A DNA stretch of 64,000 nt, from NCBI GenBank assembly GCA_949361645.1, contig OX442415.1:18317269-18381268 (forward strand), written 5' to 3'. How positions within the stretch are numbered: the stretch's first letter is position 1; each line of letters opens with the position of its first letter. A program made the position numbers and the translations under genes. The notes beneath the pieces are model-generated. The model was not told the origin of the DNA, made no database searches, and saw nothing but the letters and a program-made list of their open reading frames with translations. Shown in pieces: positions 45,180-58,022 of the stretch. The DNA is from Spongilla lacustris. Taxonomy: Eukaryota > Porifera > Demospongiae > Spongillida > Spongillidae.

Positions 45180-46560
45180 CACACCCCTCAAGCACCATGT
45201 CACTAACCAGATGCTATGATGTGCAATGAAGCACACCAAAGGAATGGTATGAAAAAGTACTCGTAACGTTTGCACTGAGCCGGTTTGCATCACACGCAAT
45301 TAACGTTGGCATACAGTATGCGTGGACCATGGTAGCATTTATAGAAAGTAGCGTTTTAAAACATAACCTATGGCGGCTATGCATCATCCACACGCCCAGA
45401 TAGACGCATCACTAGCCACATACGGCTGACCAGTTATTTAAGCTACTGTCGGGATCGAGTCTGTGAGATTTCTGTCCTTTTTACACGAAATGAACAAATT
45501 TACATTGTGGATAAAGCGTTTGCATAGGAATGACAAAGAGTACGTCAAAGGTAGTACTGTACGTAAACGCAAGAAGCAGGGAAAGGCAGTAAACATAATA
45601 TGAACCTATAGCAACCTGTTACGGAGCAGAGGCTTAAAAAGTTTGACATTGTTATATTAAATGGGTCCACTGTGTGAATTACAGGCTATAGGCACTATGA
45701 AGAGGCAGCACCACAGGCCTTTAGTTTAGACGACTGGGATTTGGTCTCTTATAGCCTAATGTGCATGTAAGGTGTACAACAATTTGTTGCTTCACACATG
45801 AATAATGCATGTCCTGTCAATCAATAATGATGTCCTTAAGACCATTTTCAACTATGTCAGGACACTTTGTCAGGACAATATCTTCACTCCACTAAACCCC
45901 CTAAAATAGCCAAATATAGAGCCCACGAGTAATTAGCCAAAACCAATATATCACTAATCAGGTGCAAATATCATATTACAGATAACACAGTAGGGCAGTA
46001 GCTAGCCTCGTACCCAGACAGATTATGTAAGGATGACCACATAATGTATAATGCTACGTAAAAGGATCTGGTGTCAAGTTAACCAAAGTCATTCTGGGCA
46101 ATGGGATTGGAATGCAATGAATTACTTAACATAAGTTATTAATAGAATCACGTCAAAGTAATAATTAAGACAGAGGAGGCATTTGGACGGCTTGGTGCAG
46201 AAATGGTATCACCTTTATACCATCTCCATGCAGTGCTGTCCACTCCTGAGGCATTGCACAGCAACAGAGGCCAGAGTTGGGTGGGCATCAAAATGCAAAA
46301 ACCAGTCAAGGCTGAGTCTGGCCTCTGCTGTGGTACAATTAGTGCCCACCCAAGATTGGCCTGTGCTAAGCCTCAGGAGTTTTGGTGATTTTCCTTTTGC
46401 ACTTCCAGTTGGCAAGACAGTGGCACCTACGTAATATCACTATTTCACTGCATCATATTGCTTGGGCCCAAGTTGAGGGTAACCCAAAGCCATCGAATAA
46501 CAGCGAGGAATTTGGCATAAGGAGCTTAATAAGTAGATGGTAATGCAATTAACACGTCAC
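45180..46560. other. Unassigned; imperfect inverted repeat at 46240-46395
   Basis: 46240-46395 forms an imperfect hairpin: CTCCTGAGGC, GCACAG, AGGCCAGA and TGGGTGGGCA on the left recur inverted on the right. The rest has no recognised gene; 45145-45190 contains a GGGGTGTG[T/G] stem around a short loop. Confidence 0.4.
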
Positions 46561-46565
46561 TTGGC

Positions 46566-46975
46566 ATTCTATGAAATCTGATTGGTGCCGCCAATATTCT
46601 GGACAGCACAAAGGTCATACATAATGCTTATGTAATGAGTCTGGGTACGAGACTAGGTAGCCGCTACGCCACACCACTTTAAGAGTGGCGTTTCATAAAA
46701 CAGCTCCTGCGGGTTGTCTTAGTAAGCAGAAAGCTATCACGCATACCAATCTCCACCTAATCTACCTTACCGATGGGTTGCAATTCTTACCACCAATTAA
46801 AAGTGAAACTCAACCTAGGTCCATACAATATGAATATTAGATGTAGGCCTCCTTAAGCTACACATTCCTGTCAATAAGGCACCTACCGCGATTCATAGGA
46901 CTGATCCGTTGAAGTAGGCGCTGATCCATCGACGTACCAGCTGGCCACTCAAAAGTCACGCGACAAACGGATTAT
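46566..46975. repeat. Dispersed repeat, copy 2 of 2
   Basis: It matches 1-625 in order (see that entry) with about 400 shared bases. It is non-coding. Confidence 0.6.
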
Positions 46976-47905
46976 TTCTTATCAACGCCCGAGCTAGTCA
47001 CGGGTCATGACGTTATTAAGAAATATTACGTCATGGTTCAAATCGATCGCAATTTAGTCTACTGTACAATGCATGTTACATGCTCGTAATGGTAATACGG
47101 CGTCCGGATTCGTAAGGTCACATCTTACAGTGCGTAACGTGATACTAGACCTTAAAATCTTCACAAATTCTCTTGATTTGTATAACCGGGTGACGTTGTT
47201 TGAGCCCGGGTATCCAACATTTGAAAACGGAAAAAGCTTTACTAGCCATCTAGCAATAAGGGCGATTGAAAATGAAATATGCCACATTATTTTGGAGCCC
47301 GTATATAGGTATTTGACAGACGCATGTTACTGGAATAGCACAACTGAATGAATGTACAAAATTTTAAACACTTACAGTGTGTTTTCGGTAAAAATGGCAA
47401 AACCAATTAGAGTAAAAAACACTGCCATGGAATGTATAATGTAGCAAACACATCATGTTTCAAAAAACAATCAAAACAAGTTATACTTGTCGTACTTTTT
47501 TCTGTGATTATTTTATTCTCTACATAATGCATTTTTAAGAACCTATCTGTTTTCTTTTTTACATCGTGTAACCAACGGTGTGGTTTTAAAAATAAATTGA
47601 CAAGACACATCAAATATCAGTAGAGAAATGGATGCCAAAAAATGGCATTTTCAAATATTGATCCTACGCGTAGGACATGGACCTGGAGAATTAAGGTTAA
47701 GATATATATTTTGCACAGACGCCTCTACTGAAGTTAAACCGATCTTTCAATCACCGTCTTTTTTGAAATGCCCATCCACTTACTGACAATTCTTACAGGC
47801 AGCTCGTCGCTCCAGACTAACTCCATGCAGAGAAAAGTCAATTCTAAAATGTCGTGTATACTTAGGAGGCATCGAATTTATATAGGCGAGTTGATGTTGA
47901 TTTAA
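46976..47905. other. No recognised gene
   Basis: A plus-strand frame at 47073-47351 (92 codons) and a minus-strand frame at 47407-47613 lack any motif I know. I do not call them genes. Confidence 0.3.
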
Positions 47906-47918
47906 TATAGGCCTAACC

Positions 47919-48912
47919 GAGGGGGGGGCAAAAAACAAAGTGGAAGACACCATCCCCCAACTTTGAAGAGCTCATTGAGAGCATCACGAATATGCTATTA
48001 TTTTTTTCAGGGGGGTCTAGGAAAAAAAGTTATGAGGTATGAAAGTTAGAGGGGGGGAGGGGGGGTCTTGGCCAAAAAAAATTTTTCGAAAAAAATTCAT
48101 CACTTTTCTTAATTTTTTTTTTTTGCACTTTAGCTCGCACTACAGCAACATAATTATGGAATCATATTGTTTGTAGTGTTCATGGGTGTCCAATTCGTGC
48201 AAAGATAGGGCTTAACTGCCTATCTAGTGCTATTTCGTCGTGGAAAGCATATTATCACGTGACTGAGACACGAATCGTGGGCGTTGTCATCATATAAGCG
48301 ATGACATCAATTCACTACCCAGTACTGTAGTGCAACAATCGAAGCGTCGCAAAGCAATGTAAAGATAAAGACTATACTATAACGCTAGTAAGCCACGGAT
48401 ACACCTGGTACTAAGTAACATGCATGAGCTCACTTCACTATTAGATCACGCCTCACGCGAGCAAGCCCCAACTGCTATTGTTTAAATGAGTACTTTACCG
48501 AGTCATGAACGATAATGCGTGCCGTTCTTCAAAATCTTGTTGGAGTACCGCAAACCTTAATTGATGGACAGGGATGTAATATTCGATAGGCCTACAGCCC
48601 GTACATTACGTCATGGCACGAGAGACTGAGTATCGCGATATTCTAAGGTACAAGTGAAACAGCGTCTCCAGCTTCAAGCTACGAAGTGACAACATCTACA
48701 ACAGCATTCTGCAACGAAGCCTGCTTGCAATTTGTAATATTATCTTCATTGTAGGTGTGGTCAATTGTCAATTACGTAATGATTTAAGGGGCGTGCCCGA
48801 AAAATAGGCGTGTTCGAAGGCGGAGGGGGGGGGGGGGGGGGGGTTGACCTGGCCCTTGATTTTAAGAATTTTTGGGATGGTGTCTATAACTTTTTTTTTT
48901 GCCCCCCCCTCG
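47919..48912. mobile_element. TIR element with 9-bp duplication GGCCTAACC
   Basis: The left end starts GAGGGGGGGGCAAAAAAC and the right end, inverted, CGAGGGGGGGGCAAAAAA; both then share AAGT..TAGACACCATCCC with small differences. GGCCTAACC stands directly at both edges (47910-47918, 48913-48921). Nine-base duplications are typical of Mutator-like elements. The 994-bp interior has no transposase. Superfamily assignment is inferred from the duplication length only. Confidence 0.7.
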
Positions 48913-49419
48913 GGCCTAACCATGGGATTTCTTTAATTGCGTCACCCTCAGCATACCAACGCCGCAGGGATTACACGTTTGTGCACTCAACAGCAGTCCC
49001 ACGTTTATGCACCATTTGATGGTACGTAAAGAGTACTAAAGTCAGTAAAGACTCTTTCCCTCAACCTCTTAGGCGTCCAATATTCATCGGAAAGTCCATA
49101 AGGGCCATGCATACGCCATTTTTCAAGCGAGATATCGTGCATGCTATTTATGCTCGCGTCTACTCAAAAGTATTCAACCAATGACCGCCTTTTCATTTAG
49201 GTAACACTATAGCACAGGCTATAAGACTTCGTCATAATAAAAGACTCAAATAATCAAGTTGCTTCCGTGCCAAAAATAAAAACACAGAGTAGATCTATTC
49301 CGGTGGACTGAGATTACTAGGAAAGGATATAGCCAAAGTACGAAAATCAATGGGTATAGGCTGGATTGCCGCACGGAACCCATCAGTAACTTTGAAGACT
49401 ATGAAGGAATTAATGCATG

Positions 49420-50388
49420 CAGGGGCGGCGGAGCAGGAGGGGCTGGGGGGGCTATTGCCCCCCCCCCCCCCCCCCCCCCCCCCTCAAATATTGAGTTGGG
49501 GGGGCTCAGCCCCCCCCCCCCCCCCCCCCTTGCGCTACCATCAGTTTGTGAATAACTTTAATCTATTGCGATTTCTGTACTGTCAGTGACTGTGTGTTTA
49601 AATAGGGTTAGCCTCGCAAGCTGTAATGTTATAACTACCCTTGGCCAGACCTGCATGTACTTCGTTATTGACGATCAATTACAATGGACTGGGGACCAGG
49701 ATAAGTAGTTCCATCTACTAGTTCCTATAATCGTAACGAAGTAGGTCTGGCTTGCGAAAACTGTGAATGACTTATTTATCGGCGTTTTGTTTGGGTGCGT
49801 GTGGATGAAATGAAGGCAGGTTCTATTGCATGAATCATGGTCCGATCCGAAGAAATACATGTATACTGAAGGCAAACGTTATACAAAGTGCGGTTTTGAA
49901 CAGGGGCCGGGGGGACAAATTCGAAGAGAGTACATGTAGTTCTGTGAGTTGTCGAGTCAGTACCCTTAAAAAAACTACAAGACGAAAGAAGATTTAAAAA
50001 CTGCTTCAACTTGCATGTGCATAAAGAGCCAGCAGAATGCATAAATCTGGAGGATGTAGCCAAGGAATGAAATGATCATGCAGCGAATTCGGTACATTTC
50101 CCACCGAAAAAAATGGCCCGTGTTTAAACGAGCGCATTGACGTAATCATGAAATCATGAACGCAGCTGCGTGCAATTCTTCTTTAAAAATCTTGTTGGAG
50201 CACCAGTTCTTTTCTGAAATGTTGAAACAGGGTACGAGGAAGCATGAACGATTACAAAGATACGCTTGTTTAAACACGGACCATTAATTTTTTTCAGTGG
50301 GGGTACTACTACGGTACGCGCATTGGTATGAATATAATTATCTTTTTTACCCCTGCCCCCCAAATATGGACACCCTCCGCCGCGCCTG
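49420..50388. mobile_element. TIR element with 5-bp duplication GCATG
   Basis: The ends are CAGGGGCGGCGGAGCAG and, inverted, CAGGCGCGGCGGAGGGT. GCATG flanks both sides (49415-49419, 50389-50393). Long C runs lie near the left end. There is no transposase. The ends and duplication size resemble the 5-bp group at 23959 and 28948, pointing to one hAT sublineage mobilising all three. Confidence 0.65.
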
Positions 50389-50513
50389 GCATGCAATTAC
50401 AGCAGAGGACTAATAAGGAAGGCTACAAGCTACTGGATCACGGACGCCAAAAGGTAGCAACAGATGCTTTTGGACACGCTCTCTTTCTTAGCGGTAATCA
50501 TTACCGTTCAGTA

Positions 50514-50539
50514 AAAAAAGCTTACCGGTAAGCTTTTTA
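50514..50539. other. Perfect palindrome
   Basis: AAAAAGCTTACC followed by GGTAAGCTTTTT is a perfect 24-bp palindrome. The sequence CGGTAATCATTACCG just before it is a second hairpin. Function unknown. Confidence 0.6.
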
Positions 50540-51549
50540 TCGCCGTATAGACATAGAGGAAATTCGATATAAAGAGTATGTACTTACGCATCATTTAATT
50601 TCACGTAACATACTCAGTTTCGCATATCCAAATATCTGCAGTAAAAATTGTGACTGCATGGTTTGTACGAAGGTAGGCAGGTATTTTTGAAAATCTAGTT
50701 CTCAATAGTTTAAAGGCGATAAATCTTCAAGTTTAATTTGCCTGGATCATGGAGCTTTGAGCGCTCTTTCACGCAGTTTTGTATATAAAATCGTGCGCAA
50801 TATGTAAGTTAAAAATGCACTGCTTTCTAATTATATAGAATGTAAAGTCAACGTTGTTTATTCTACCCTTCCAATGACGGGTCCTCCCCAAAAACGTCAA
50901 AAAACGTAGCGGGCAAGCAATTTCTATCTACTGTGACACTTTCAAGGATGATCAGGCTATGCGCAATGGCTCATTTTCAGCTCGTCATTGAATGTGTCAC
51001 AGCTATGTCATTGCTAATCGTATTAACACAGAATTTGGTTTTCATAGAAAGGAATCAATACTCTGTTAGGAGATATAGTAATTGGATTTATAATACACTT
51101 CTTTGGAGAATTGTGTAATCCAATCAACATTAAAGCCGCGTAAATACGAGGGTATATACTCGGGTCCTATGCATAAACACATTGCATCGTTGTAGTGATC
51201 TATGAGCGTTATTATATGCAACTTTCAGAATGTGCGCAATTATTTATTTTCTCCACAGACCAAGTTATAGGATTGCGAGAGATGCATGCGTTAAAACCAT
51301 GCATGCAAAGACCGTTTTATCTGCCTGAAGAGCATGTGAATGCTTAATATGATTCAATCGCAGAACAACTGATTCAGCACACACTTTTGGAGTTAAAATG
51401 TAATGTGCATCCACGGGATGGTACATCAAATAAGATTAGAAGTACATAAAAAGTAAAAGTTGCACATTTGGCTGTGATTGCGCAGTGGCAAATGTTACAT
51501 ACTGATGGACTAACCCAAATGCGATTTAAACAGGGCACAGGAGACCCAA

Positions 51550-52155
51550 GTGGCTTTAAGCACTTTTTGTGCTGTGAAAATACTAAGCCAGGGACTGTTA
51601 TGTAGGAAATGGATTCAATGTTTATTTTATTTGGCTGGGAATTTTTTTTCTCTGTCATGTAAAAATGGCTCTGATGTGGTTTCCTGCCACAACAGAATCC
51701 GAGACACCCTTTTTGAGTTCTGTCAACGTGCATGCTTCAGCTTAAAGTTCGAAGCAGTCTGGGTCATGAAGCTCGACAAACGCGTCCTGCCCTCATCTCT
51801 AACTGGGAGTTGGGCAAACCTGCTGCAATTGATCTTTTTGTCACATCCCTGCTTAATTCAGATACCCTACAAGTAGCATGTGTGACGCCAAGTTCAGCAG
51901 CAATGGAGGCAGAACAGAAGAAGCACCACAGTAGTGATGCAAAATGTGGTGAGTTAGGTTGGGTTTGCATCCCCCTGGTGGTAGAGTCCTATGGAGGTTG
52001 GGGACCTGAAGCTCAACGTAGTCTCTCGAGACTTGCTGGAAGACTAGGCACTAGACTGGGGCAGCCAAAGTCCTTCACAACAAATCTGATCTTTGGCAGA
52101 TTAAACTTGACCCTGATAAGAGCCAACTCCAGGGCCATTCTATCTAGAGTATGTG
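51550..52155 (+). pseudogene. LINE-like C-terminal nuclease-type fragment, copy 1
   Basis: Two overlapping frames continue one another: GSDVVSCHNRIRDTLFEFCQ (51670-51730), then LGKPAAIDLFVTS, LGWVCIPLVVESYGGWGPEA and LTLIRANSRAILSR. This matches the C-terminal part found after reverse transcriptase in some invertebrate retroelements: a zinc-binding start, then D..V and P..VE.Y motifs like a PD-(D/E)XK nuclease. At least one frameshift separates the halves and no reverse transcriptase is nearby, so it is a dead 5'-truncated copy. A related fragment lies at 59900-60620. Confidence 0.5.
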
Positions 52156-52998
52156 TTTGACATTGTGTTGTGTGTTTAAATTGTATATAATCTGAATAAT
52201 AGATCAAATAAGAGATTTATATTTGTATTATATCTGCAAAATATGTGATACTGCAAAAAACAGTTTCAAGTCTAGCTTAATTAATGATTTACAGAATAAA
52301 TCAATAATACTTCAGCTAAGAGTACTAGGATTGATTGGAAAATTCATCACTGGACACCTTTTACATGTAAGGCTAACCTTGAAATGGTTGCCATGATTAA
52401 GATGTGCACAATATCCAATGTCATTGGAGAGAAGCTAAGTGAAGAGAATGAGACTCTATTGTGTTTGAAGCACAATTATCAAGCTAGCAATGAGGAATCC
52501 CAATTTCATGAAGGTATGAGCTTGGCTGTAAGAAGCACTCTTGAAATTCTTGAGCATCGGTTCTGTCAATAACCCATCAAAAGATATGCTAGTAAGAAGT
52601 CAAGCCGCTCCAGTGCATAATATGCTATCTGAACAGACCCTTGGTCTTGTCGATTACCATGTTTGTCATGCACCTAATGTTAATATATAGGCTTCATTGA
52701 TGGGAAGGTGAAATGTACCAAAAATCTAACACTAACCTGGCTTCAGGGCAAAGCTGATGAAATTCAAGAAAAAAATATTGTTTAAAGAGAGCATGATTTA
52801 CTTGGCAACAAAGAAAAGCCAATGATGAACTCATACTGAGAATACAAATTCAATATTATGGACTTCAATAAGAGCGAAGTAAGCAAGGTAAAGTTTCTAG
52901 AGGCAAAACTGAAAACATACATATGTACTTGCTAATGAATGCAAAATAGAAGAAACATTTTCTCAAATCTCAACAGACACATTGAAATAGTAGTTTAA

Positions 52999-54435
52999 TC
53001 ATAGATTGACTGAAACGGGAGTGACTTAAGTCAGTGACTTAAGTCACTACCCAGGGATACGGTGAAATGAGATTTATACCCAGCTATTCAAACAAATTCT
53101 TTACATGTGGTTGATTGTTAATACAGATAACAGCAGGTTCACATAAATGAATTTCATTTAGGCTACACATGATCACATGTATACGCATGCTTGCGTGTAC
53201 AAAGGCATGGTAAATCACTGATTATATATGTGCTTTACTATACAGGCACTTCCTTACTTAGACTTCAGTCCACATAAGGCAACAATGTTGCCATTTTCCA
53301 TTTCAGAGCACACAGTACAATAGTTCTTGCACAGGCTTTTGCATACACTGCAAGCTCTACTAGTATTGGTAGCTACACAAGTAGCAGAGTTTTTGTCATA
53401 CAATGGATGCAGGCACAATGGGGCAATGTTGTGTGGAAATGTTTCATGTTAATCCTGTTGCTGAGCGTGCATGAGTATAGGTTTACGTTTATTGGTACTT
53501 GCATGTATATAAGTAAAGCTACAGCAACTGCTTCTGTGCCCGGGTGAAACCATTGAACAGAGAGTACGCGTCGTTCAAAATATGATACCTATTTGCAGCT
53601 CTCATGATCAAACCAATAAGTATTCAGTGGCCTTAGGGCATCCTACAGGCAATCTGTATAGAAATCACATCTGGCAGCATGCATTTGTAATGGAAAGACA
53701 ATTTCCAGTAGTCCTGTGTACCTCTTCTACATCATTACCCCACAAAATGTGTGTATCAAACTGAGGTGAGGATCTCCAGCCTTCAACAATGCCATCTACT
53801 GCCTTCCATTGTACGCCATGACAAGATAAACTACTGCCATCACCGACGTCATCGCTTTCTTGCTCATGTGGTTCTTCAATCGCCGGGTTTGGGGAACTAA
53901 TTGCTATAGAAATGGCTGTGGGAATGGATGCTTCAGCATAGCCGCCTGCTGCAGTGCTGTGCCGCCTAATGCTGCGTGCGGTAAACGCCTTCAAAGTAGC
54001 GACTTCATACAAATAAATGATGCATTTTACACTACGCCCTTTACCGTTAATTCTCTGTACACCCCCAAGGAGTTTTGTTTCGTTAAAAAGCCTTCCGTAC
54101 CTCTGCTTTGCATGTTTGTTGCCTAATATCTTAGCTCCATTGTATGTGTTATATCTATGCGCCAACAAGGAAAGGCATCGCGGTTTGAACACAAAAAAGG
54201 GGCGTATTTTGTAATGTTTGCCGCCAAACAGCGATACAAGCTGCCCTATTTGCTACGCTCCTCTGGCTTAAAATACAACCATTTTAGAACAGTTTAAAGC
54301 TGCATGCCACACAGTACGTGCACAATTAAAAAAAAAAACGCACTGGCGTCACCAATTCGAGTGTTTTATCGTTCCAAAAGTTCAGTGACTTAAGTCACTA
54401 ATTAATGACTTAAGTCACGATCCGTCAATCTATGA
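52999..54435. mobile_element. TTAA-flanked TIR element, copy 2
   Basis: Ends TCATAGATTGAC / GTCAATCTATGA are flanked by TTAA (52995-52998, 54436-54439). It is 1437 bp and aligns along its length to 36360-37808 with small indels. Subterminal GTGACTTAAGTCA palindromes are conserved. It carries a longer version of the minus-strand frame. Confidence 0.85.
53665..54192 (-). CDS. 175-codon frame inside TTAA element copy 2
   Basis: The frame contains KILGNKHAKQRYGRLFNET, LLGGVQRINGKGRS, a Ser-rich and acidic middle (EPHEQESDDVGDGSSL), and ends with WKAVDGIVEGWR and FDTHILWGNDVEEV. Copy 1 shares the first 120 residues. It could be a transposase N-terminal region of a piggyBac-type element, but no DDD catalytic core is present in the 1.4-kb element. 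No known domain was recognised. Confidence 0.4.
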   Translation of the reverse strand: MFKPRCLSLLAHRYNTYNGAKILGNKHAKQRYGRLFNETKLLGGVQRINGKGRSVKCIIYLYEVATLKAFTARSIRRHSTAAGGYAEASIPTAISIAISSPNPAIEEPHEQESDDVGDGSSLSCHGVQWKAVDGIVEGWRSSPQFDTHILWGNDVEEVHRTTGNCLSITNACCQM

Positions 54436-54439
54436 TTAA

Positions 54440-56345
54440 AAACCTTCATGGTGATTAGCTAAATACACAGAGCAGTAGTGGAACATGTCACCTGGAAGGA
54501 ACAAAAAATTTAATGGAAAAGTGCGGTTTTTAAAGAACAGTAAACAAGGTACTAAATTAATTATTTCATATTGGACAGTGGAAGAAACTGAAGATGATGC
54601 ATATGGAGAAGATGAACATATTATATTGGTGCAGTTTGTTACTGATGTAATTCACAAAGATTTAGTTGTGCTTGTGTTAAGTGTGTACTATTCATGTGCT
54701 TTTATCTTTTAAATACAGTTTTACAGGATTTTATGTATTTAAAACGTACCACAATGTCATTCAGATCATTTATTACTTTGGATAGTTTTATCTTTAATTT
54801 ATTTGAAACATTCAAACGGACGTCAAAAATTTGGATTCATATATAATGCATCTATATATATATATAAATGCACGTTGAAATTCCACTACATAACTTATAA
54901 GGAAATAGTATTTGCACATTCTTTGTGTAGGCCTACAATATGCCATTCTCCATATAAAATTTGGAATCGAAATGTTGAAAGACAGAAATCTTATGATCGT
55001 TTGGATATCAGCATTACTGGAATCACAATATCTCCGCATTGTTTTATCGGTACTTAAAGGCCTGTTTCTCCGGTTAGGATTCGACTAAAAACTGTTTTGA
55101 AAACCATTCAATATGGTCTTTAAACTGATGTATTTAGTTACGCGTACGTGAATGTTTGTTTGGAACTTTTTTGTTAAGTACCTAATAAGAGGTGTTTGCT
55201 TACTGATAATTACTGATAGCTAAAAACATTAATCCAAATTGGTAGACTATTCACTGGCTCAGATGCCATCTGAGATCATGTTGTACTTCGATCATGTCTA
55301 ACTTCTTTACTTGTTTTGCTCATCAGTATTATTGAGCGGTATTATAAAACAATCCATTAATTAATTCAGGTTGTCAATCGGTGAAATTAAATGTCCGCAG
55401 CTAAAGCATTTAAAGACAGAATTGCTATTTGTTCTACTTCATGAGTATCAGTCTCTGCCATTCGGAAGATGCATAATGCACTTTCTGCTGCTCTCTTGGG
55501 AAAGTTCAACCTGCATAACCTAGACCATGGGTGAGAGGTTGGCAAGTTGCTCTGCTCCTTTTGAAGTACTATTTTGCCATTCATATGTCATTTCTGCTCA
55601 AGTGTCATGCACCATACTTCCTTACTTTAGATATAGCTGTGCCTGTGAGTTAAAGTGCACTTCCCTTTCACTCCATCCAGATGTCTCATCTTCATTCCAG
55701 CTAGATCTTCTTTGCCATCATGCTTGGTAGCTTGCTCAGTAACGCACTTATGATGATCAATTGAGGAATTCTAAATGGCATCGTGGATTTTCACTTCACA
55801 AAGTTTTATCCAAGTAGCTTGCTCCTGAATTTGCTGGTCTAGGTATCTGGACTGCCACACCTAGAGCCCCATATGTTTTATTTTATTTTCTGCTTCAGCC
55901 TGTGCATGGCATTGTATGTGTTGCTTGTGTGCAGTATCTTATCTCTTCAATTCCTGATGTTCATAATGGTTCATTGGAACAATGTTCTGACCATGTGGCC
56001 ACAAGGTCACTGCTAGTATCATCCTCCAACTGATCATGTGGCCATACACGAAAAAGTTTTTGAGTCCAACAGAGTGATACTCATGTTCAGCATTTATCTT
56101 CAAATGGAACAATGGATCCAGACTGATGTACATGAACAGCTTTAGCAATAAGTCATACTTTACATGCGCATACCTTTATAATGCCTTGAGTGTGGCCTTT
56201 TCTTAAAACAGCTAATGTGTATATCGAATTGAGTCAATCACTCCGCTAAGGAGGGCTCACTTTTGTTGACACACATTAACTCAATGCATCATGCAGATGT
56301 TAAATATCGTCAATATCCATCCGACCAGTGCATGCAATTCTTTTG
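54440..56345. other. No recognised gene
   Basis: Several frames of 65-90 codons occur, none with a recognisable domain. 54485-54712 on the plus strand (75 codons, lysine-rich start) is the most gene-like but has no support. Confidence 0.3.
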
Positions 56346-56349
56346 CTTC

Positions 56350-56444
56350 TGTAATGACTATTTGTGCTTGTGCAGATTAGATGGTTTAAGTGCGTTGATT
56401 GCTGTTGTAAAGTCAGTCTGATACACCTTGTTATAAATGCTACA
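56350..56444 (+). repeat. Left LTR
   Basis: A 95-bp direct repeat with TG...CA ends, slightly shorter than the right copy because of a 10-base indel around 'GATGTTTCCTGTGTATTTA'. The differences show that insertion was not recent. Confidence 0.75.
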
Positions 56445-56699
56445 AGTACGGAAGCATGAATCTCGGTACTCCAAGTAATTCAGAGGCTTCCCAAAGCGTG
56501 AATATCGGTGTGGGAGGGTGGATTGTCCCCCCGTGCAGAATGGCCCCCCGGACATTCTGCACTAGTGCACAATGTCCCCCCGGACATTCTGCACTAGGGC
56601 AAACTGTCCGGCAAGTAGTGAAAAGAAGTGGGGCACAGGAATCGTGCCCTGCAAGAACTAGAGCAGGGAGCAGAGGGTCTCTCCAGAGAAGAGAAGATG

Positions 56700-58022
56700 G
56701 CACTAATTAGCCTCTTGAATAGCTATGTGGATGTTTTTGCTCTGGTGGATGGTGAGTTCGGTAAGACGAACAAGATTAAGCACCGAATTAATACACAAGG
56801 GGCAGAACCTGTTAGCAGCCTCGAAGGCGATGGCCATTCCACAAAAGAGATGAGGTGCGGGGTATGTTTGGTGATATGCTTAAGAGGGGTGTGATAAAGG
56901 AGTTGCATAGTCCATGGGCCTCACCAATCGTTGTTGTGCAGAAGAAGGATGGTACAAGCCGTTATTGTGTGAACTTCAGACGAGTTAACGCTCTCACGAA
57001 GAAAGATGCGCAGCCACTCTCATATCGAGGATACATTGGATGTGCTTGCGGGATCCTGCTGGTTTTCAACTTTGGATCTTGCCAGTGGTTACCTGCAGGT
57101 GGATGTTGGTGACAAAGATTGGGAAAAGACAGCTTTCAGCACTCCTTTTGGCCTTTATCAGTTCAAGGTAATGCCATTTGGACTGTGTAACGCGCCTGCC
57201 ACCTTTCAGCGCCTTATGGAGCTAGTTCTTTCGGGACTGCATCGTACTTCACGATCATGCTTGGTCTATCTTGATGACATAATCGTATTCAGCAAAACAG
57301 TTAATGAACATCTGAGGCAGTTGGAAGAGGTGCTGGATTGCTTACGTGGGGCTGGATTGAAAGCAAAGCCAAGTGAATGCCACTTATTTAGAAGAAGTGT
57401 GCAGTATCTGGGATATGTGGTATCTGAAAAGGGGATACAGGTTGATTTTGAGAAAGTAAGAGTCGTAGCTCAGTGGCCTGTGCCATCCTGCCAACAGGAA
57501 AAAAAAGATTTGCATCTTATTAAAGGTTTGTTCCCAACTTTGCACAGGTTGCTACCACTTTGTACCACTTGTGTTAGCAGAATAGAGCTTGGTCATGGGA
57601 TGCTGAATGTGAAAGAGCATTTGGTTCCCTTAAACATGCATCTATTGACGAGTGCACCAATACTAATTTTTCGTCATTTTGACCACCCTTTTATTCTTGA
57701 TGTAGATGTGAGTGCTACAGGTCTGTGTGCTATTCTGTCACAAGTCATAGATGGACATGAGCGGGCAGTAGCATATACCAGTCGTGCCCTTACTAAACCT
57801 GAGAGGCGGTATTGTACTACCAGGCAAGAAATGCTGGTTCTTGTGTGGGCAGCTCAGCATTTTAGAGCCTACCTTTATGAACGGTCATTTCAAGCTAGAA
57901 CTGATCATCAGTCACTCAAGTGGTTAAGGAATTTTAAGGAACCAGAAGGACAAGTGGCTCGCTGGCTTGAAGCTTTGGCAGAATATGACTTGGAAGTGGT
58001 GCACCTGGTAGGCAGCATATGA
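56700..58022 (+). pseudogene. Broken reverse transcriptase and RNase H region
   Basis: Upstream connection motif SYVDVFALVDGEFG, then RT blocks SPWASPIVVVQKKDG, FSTLDLASGYLQVDV, PFGLCNAPATFQRLM and YLDDIIVFS (the active-site YLDD is intact). RNase H shows FILDVDVSATGLCAILSQ and TDHQSLKWL. A frame change near 56855 and another near 57000 interrupt the RT N-terminal part, and the frame closes at 58020, just before integrase. RT copies element RNA into DNA and RNase H removes the template. It could not be made as one protein. Confidence 0.85.
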
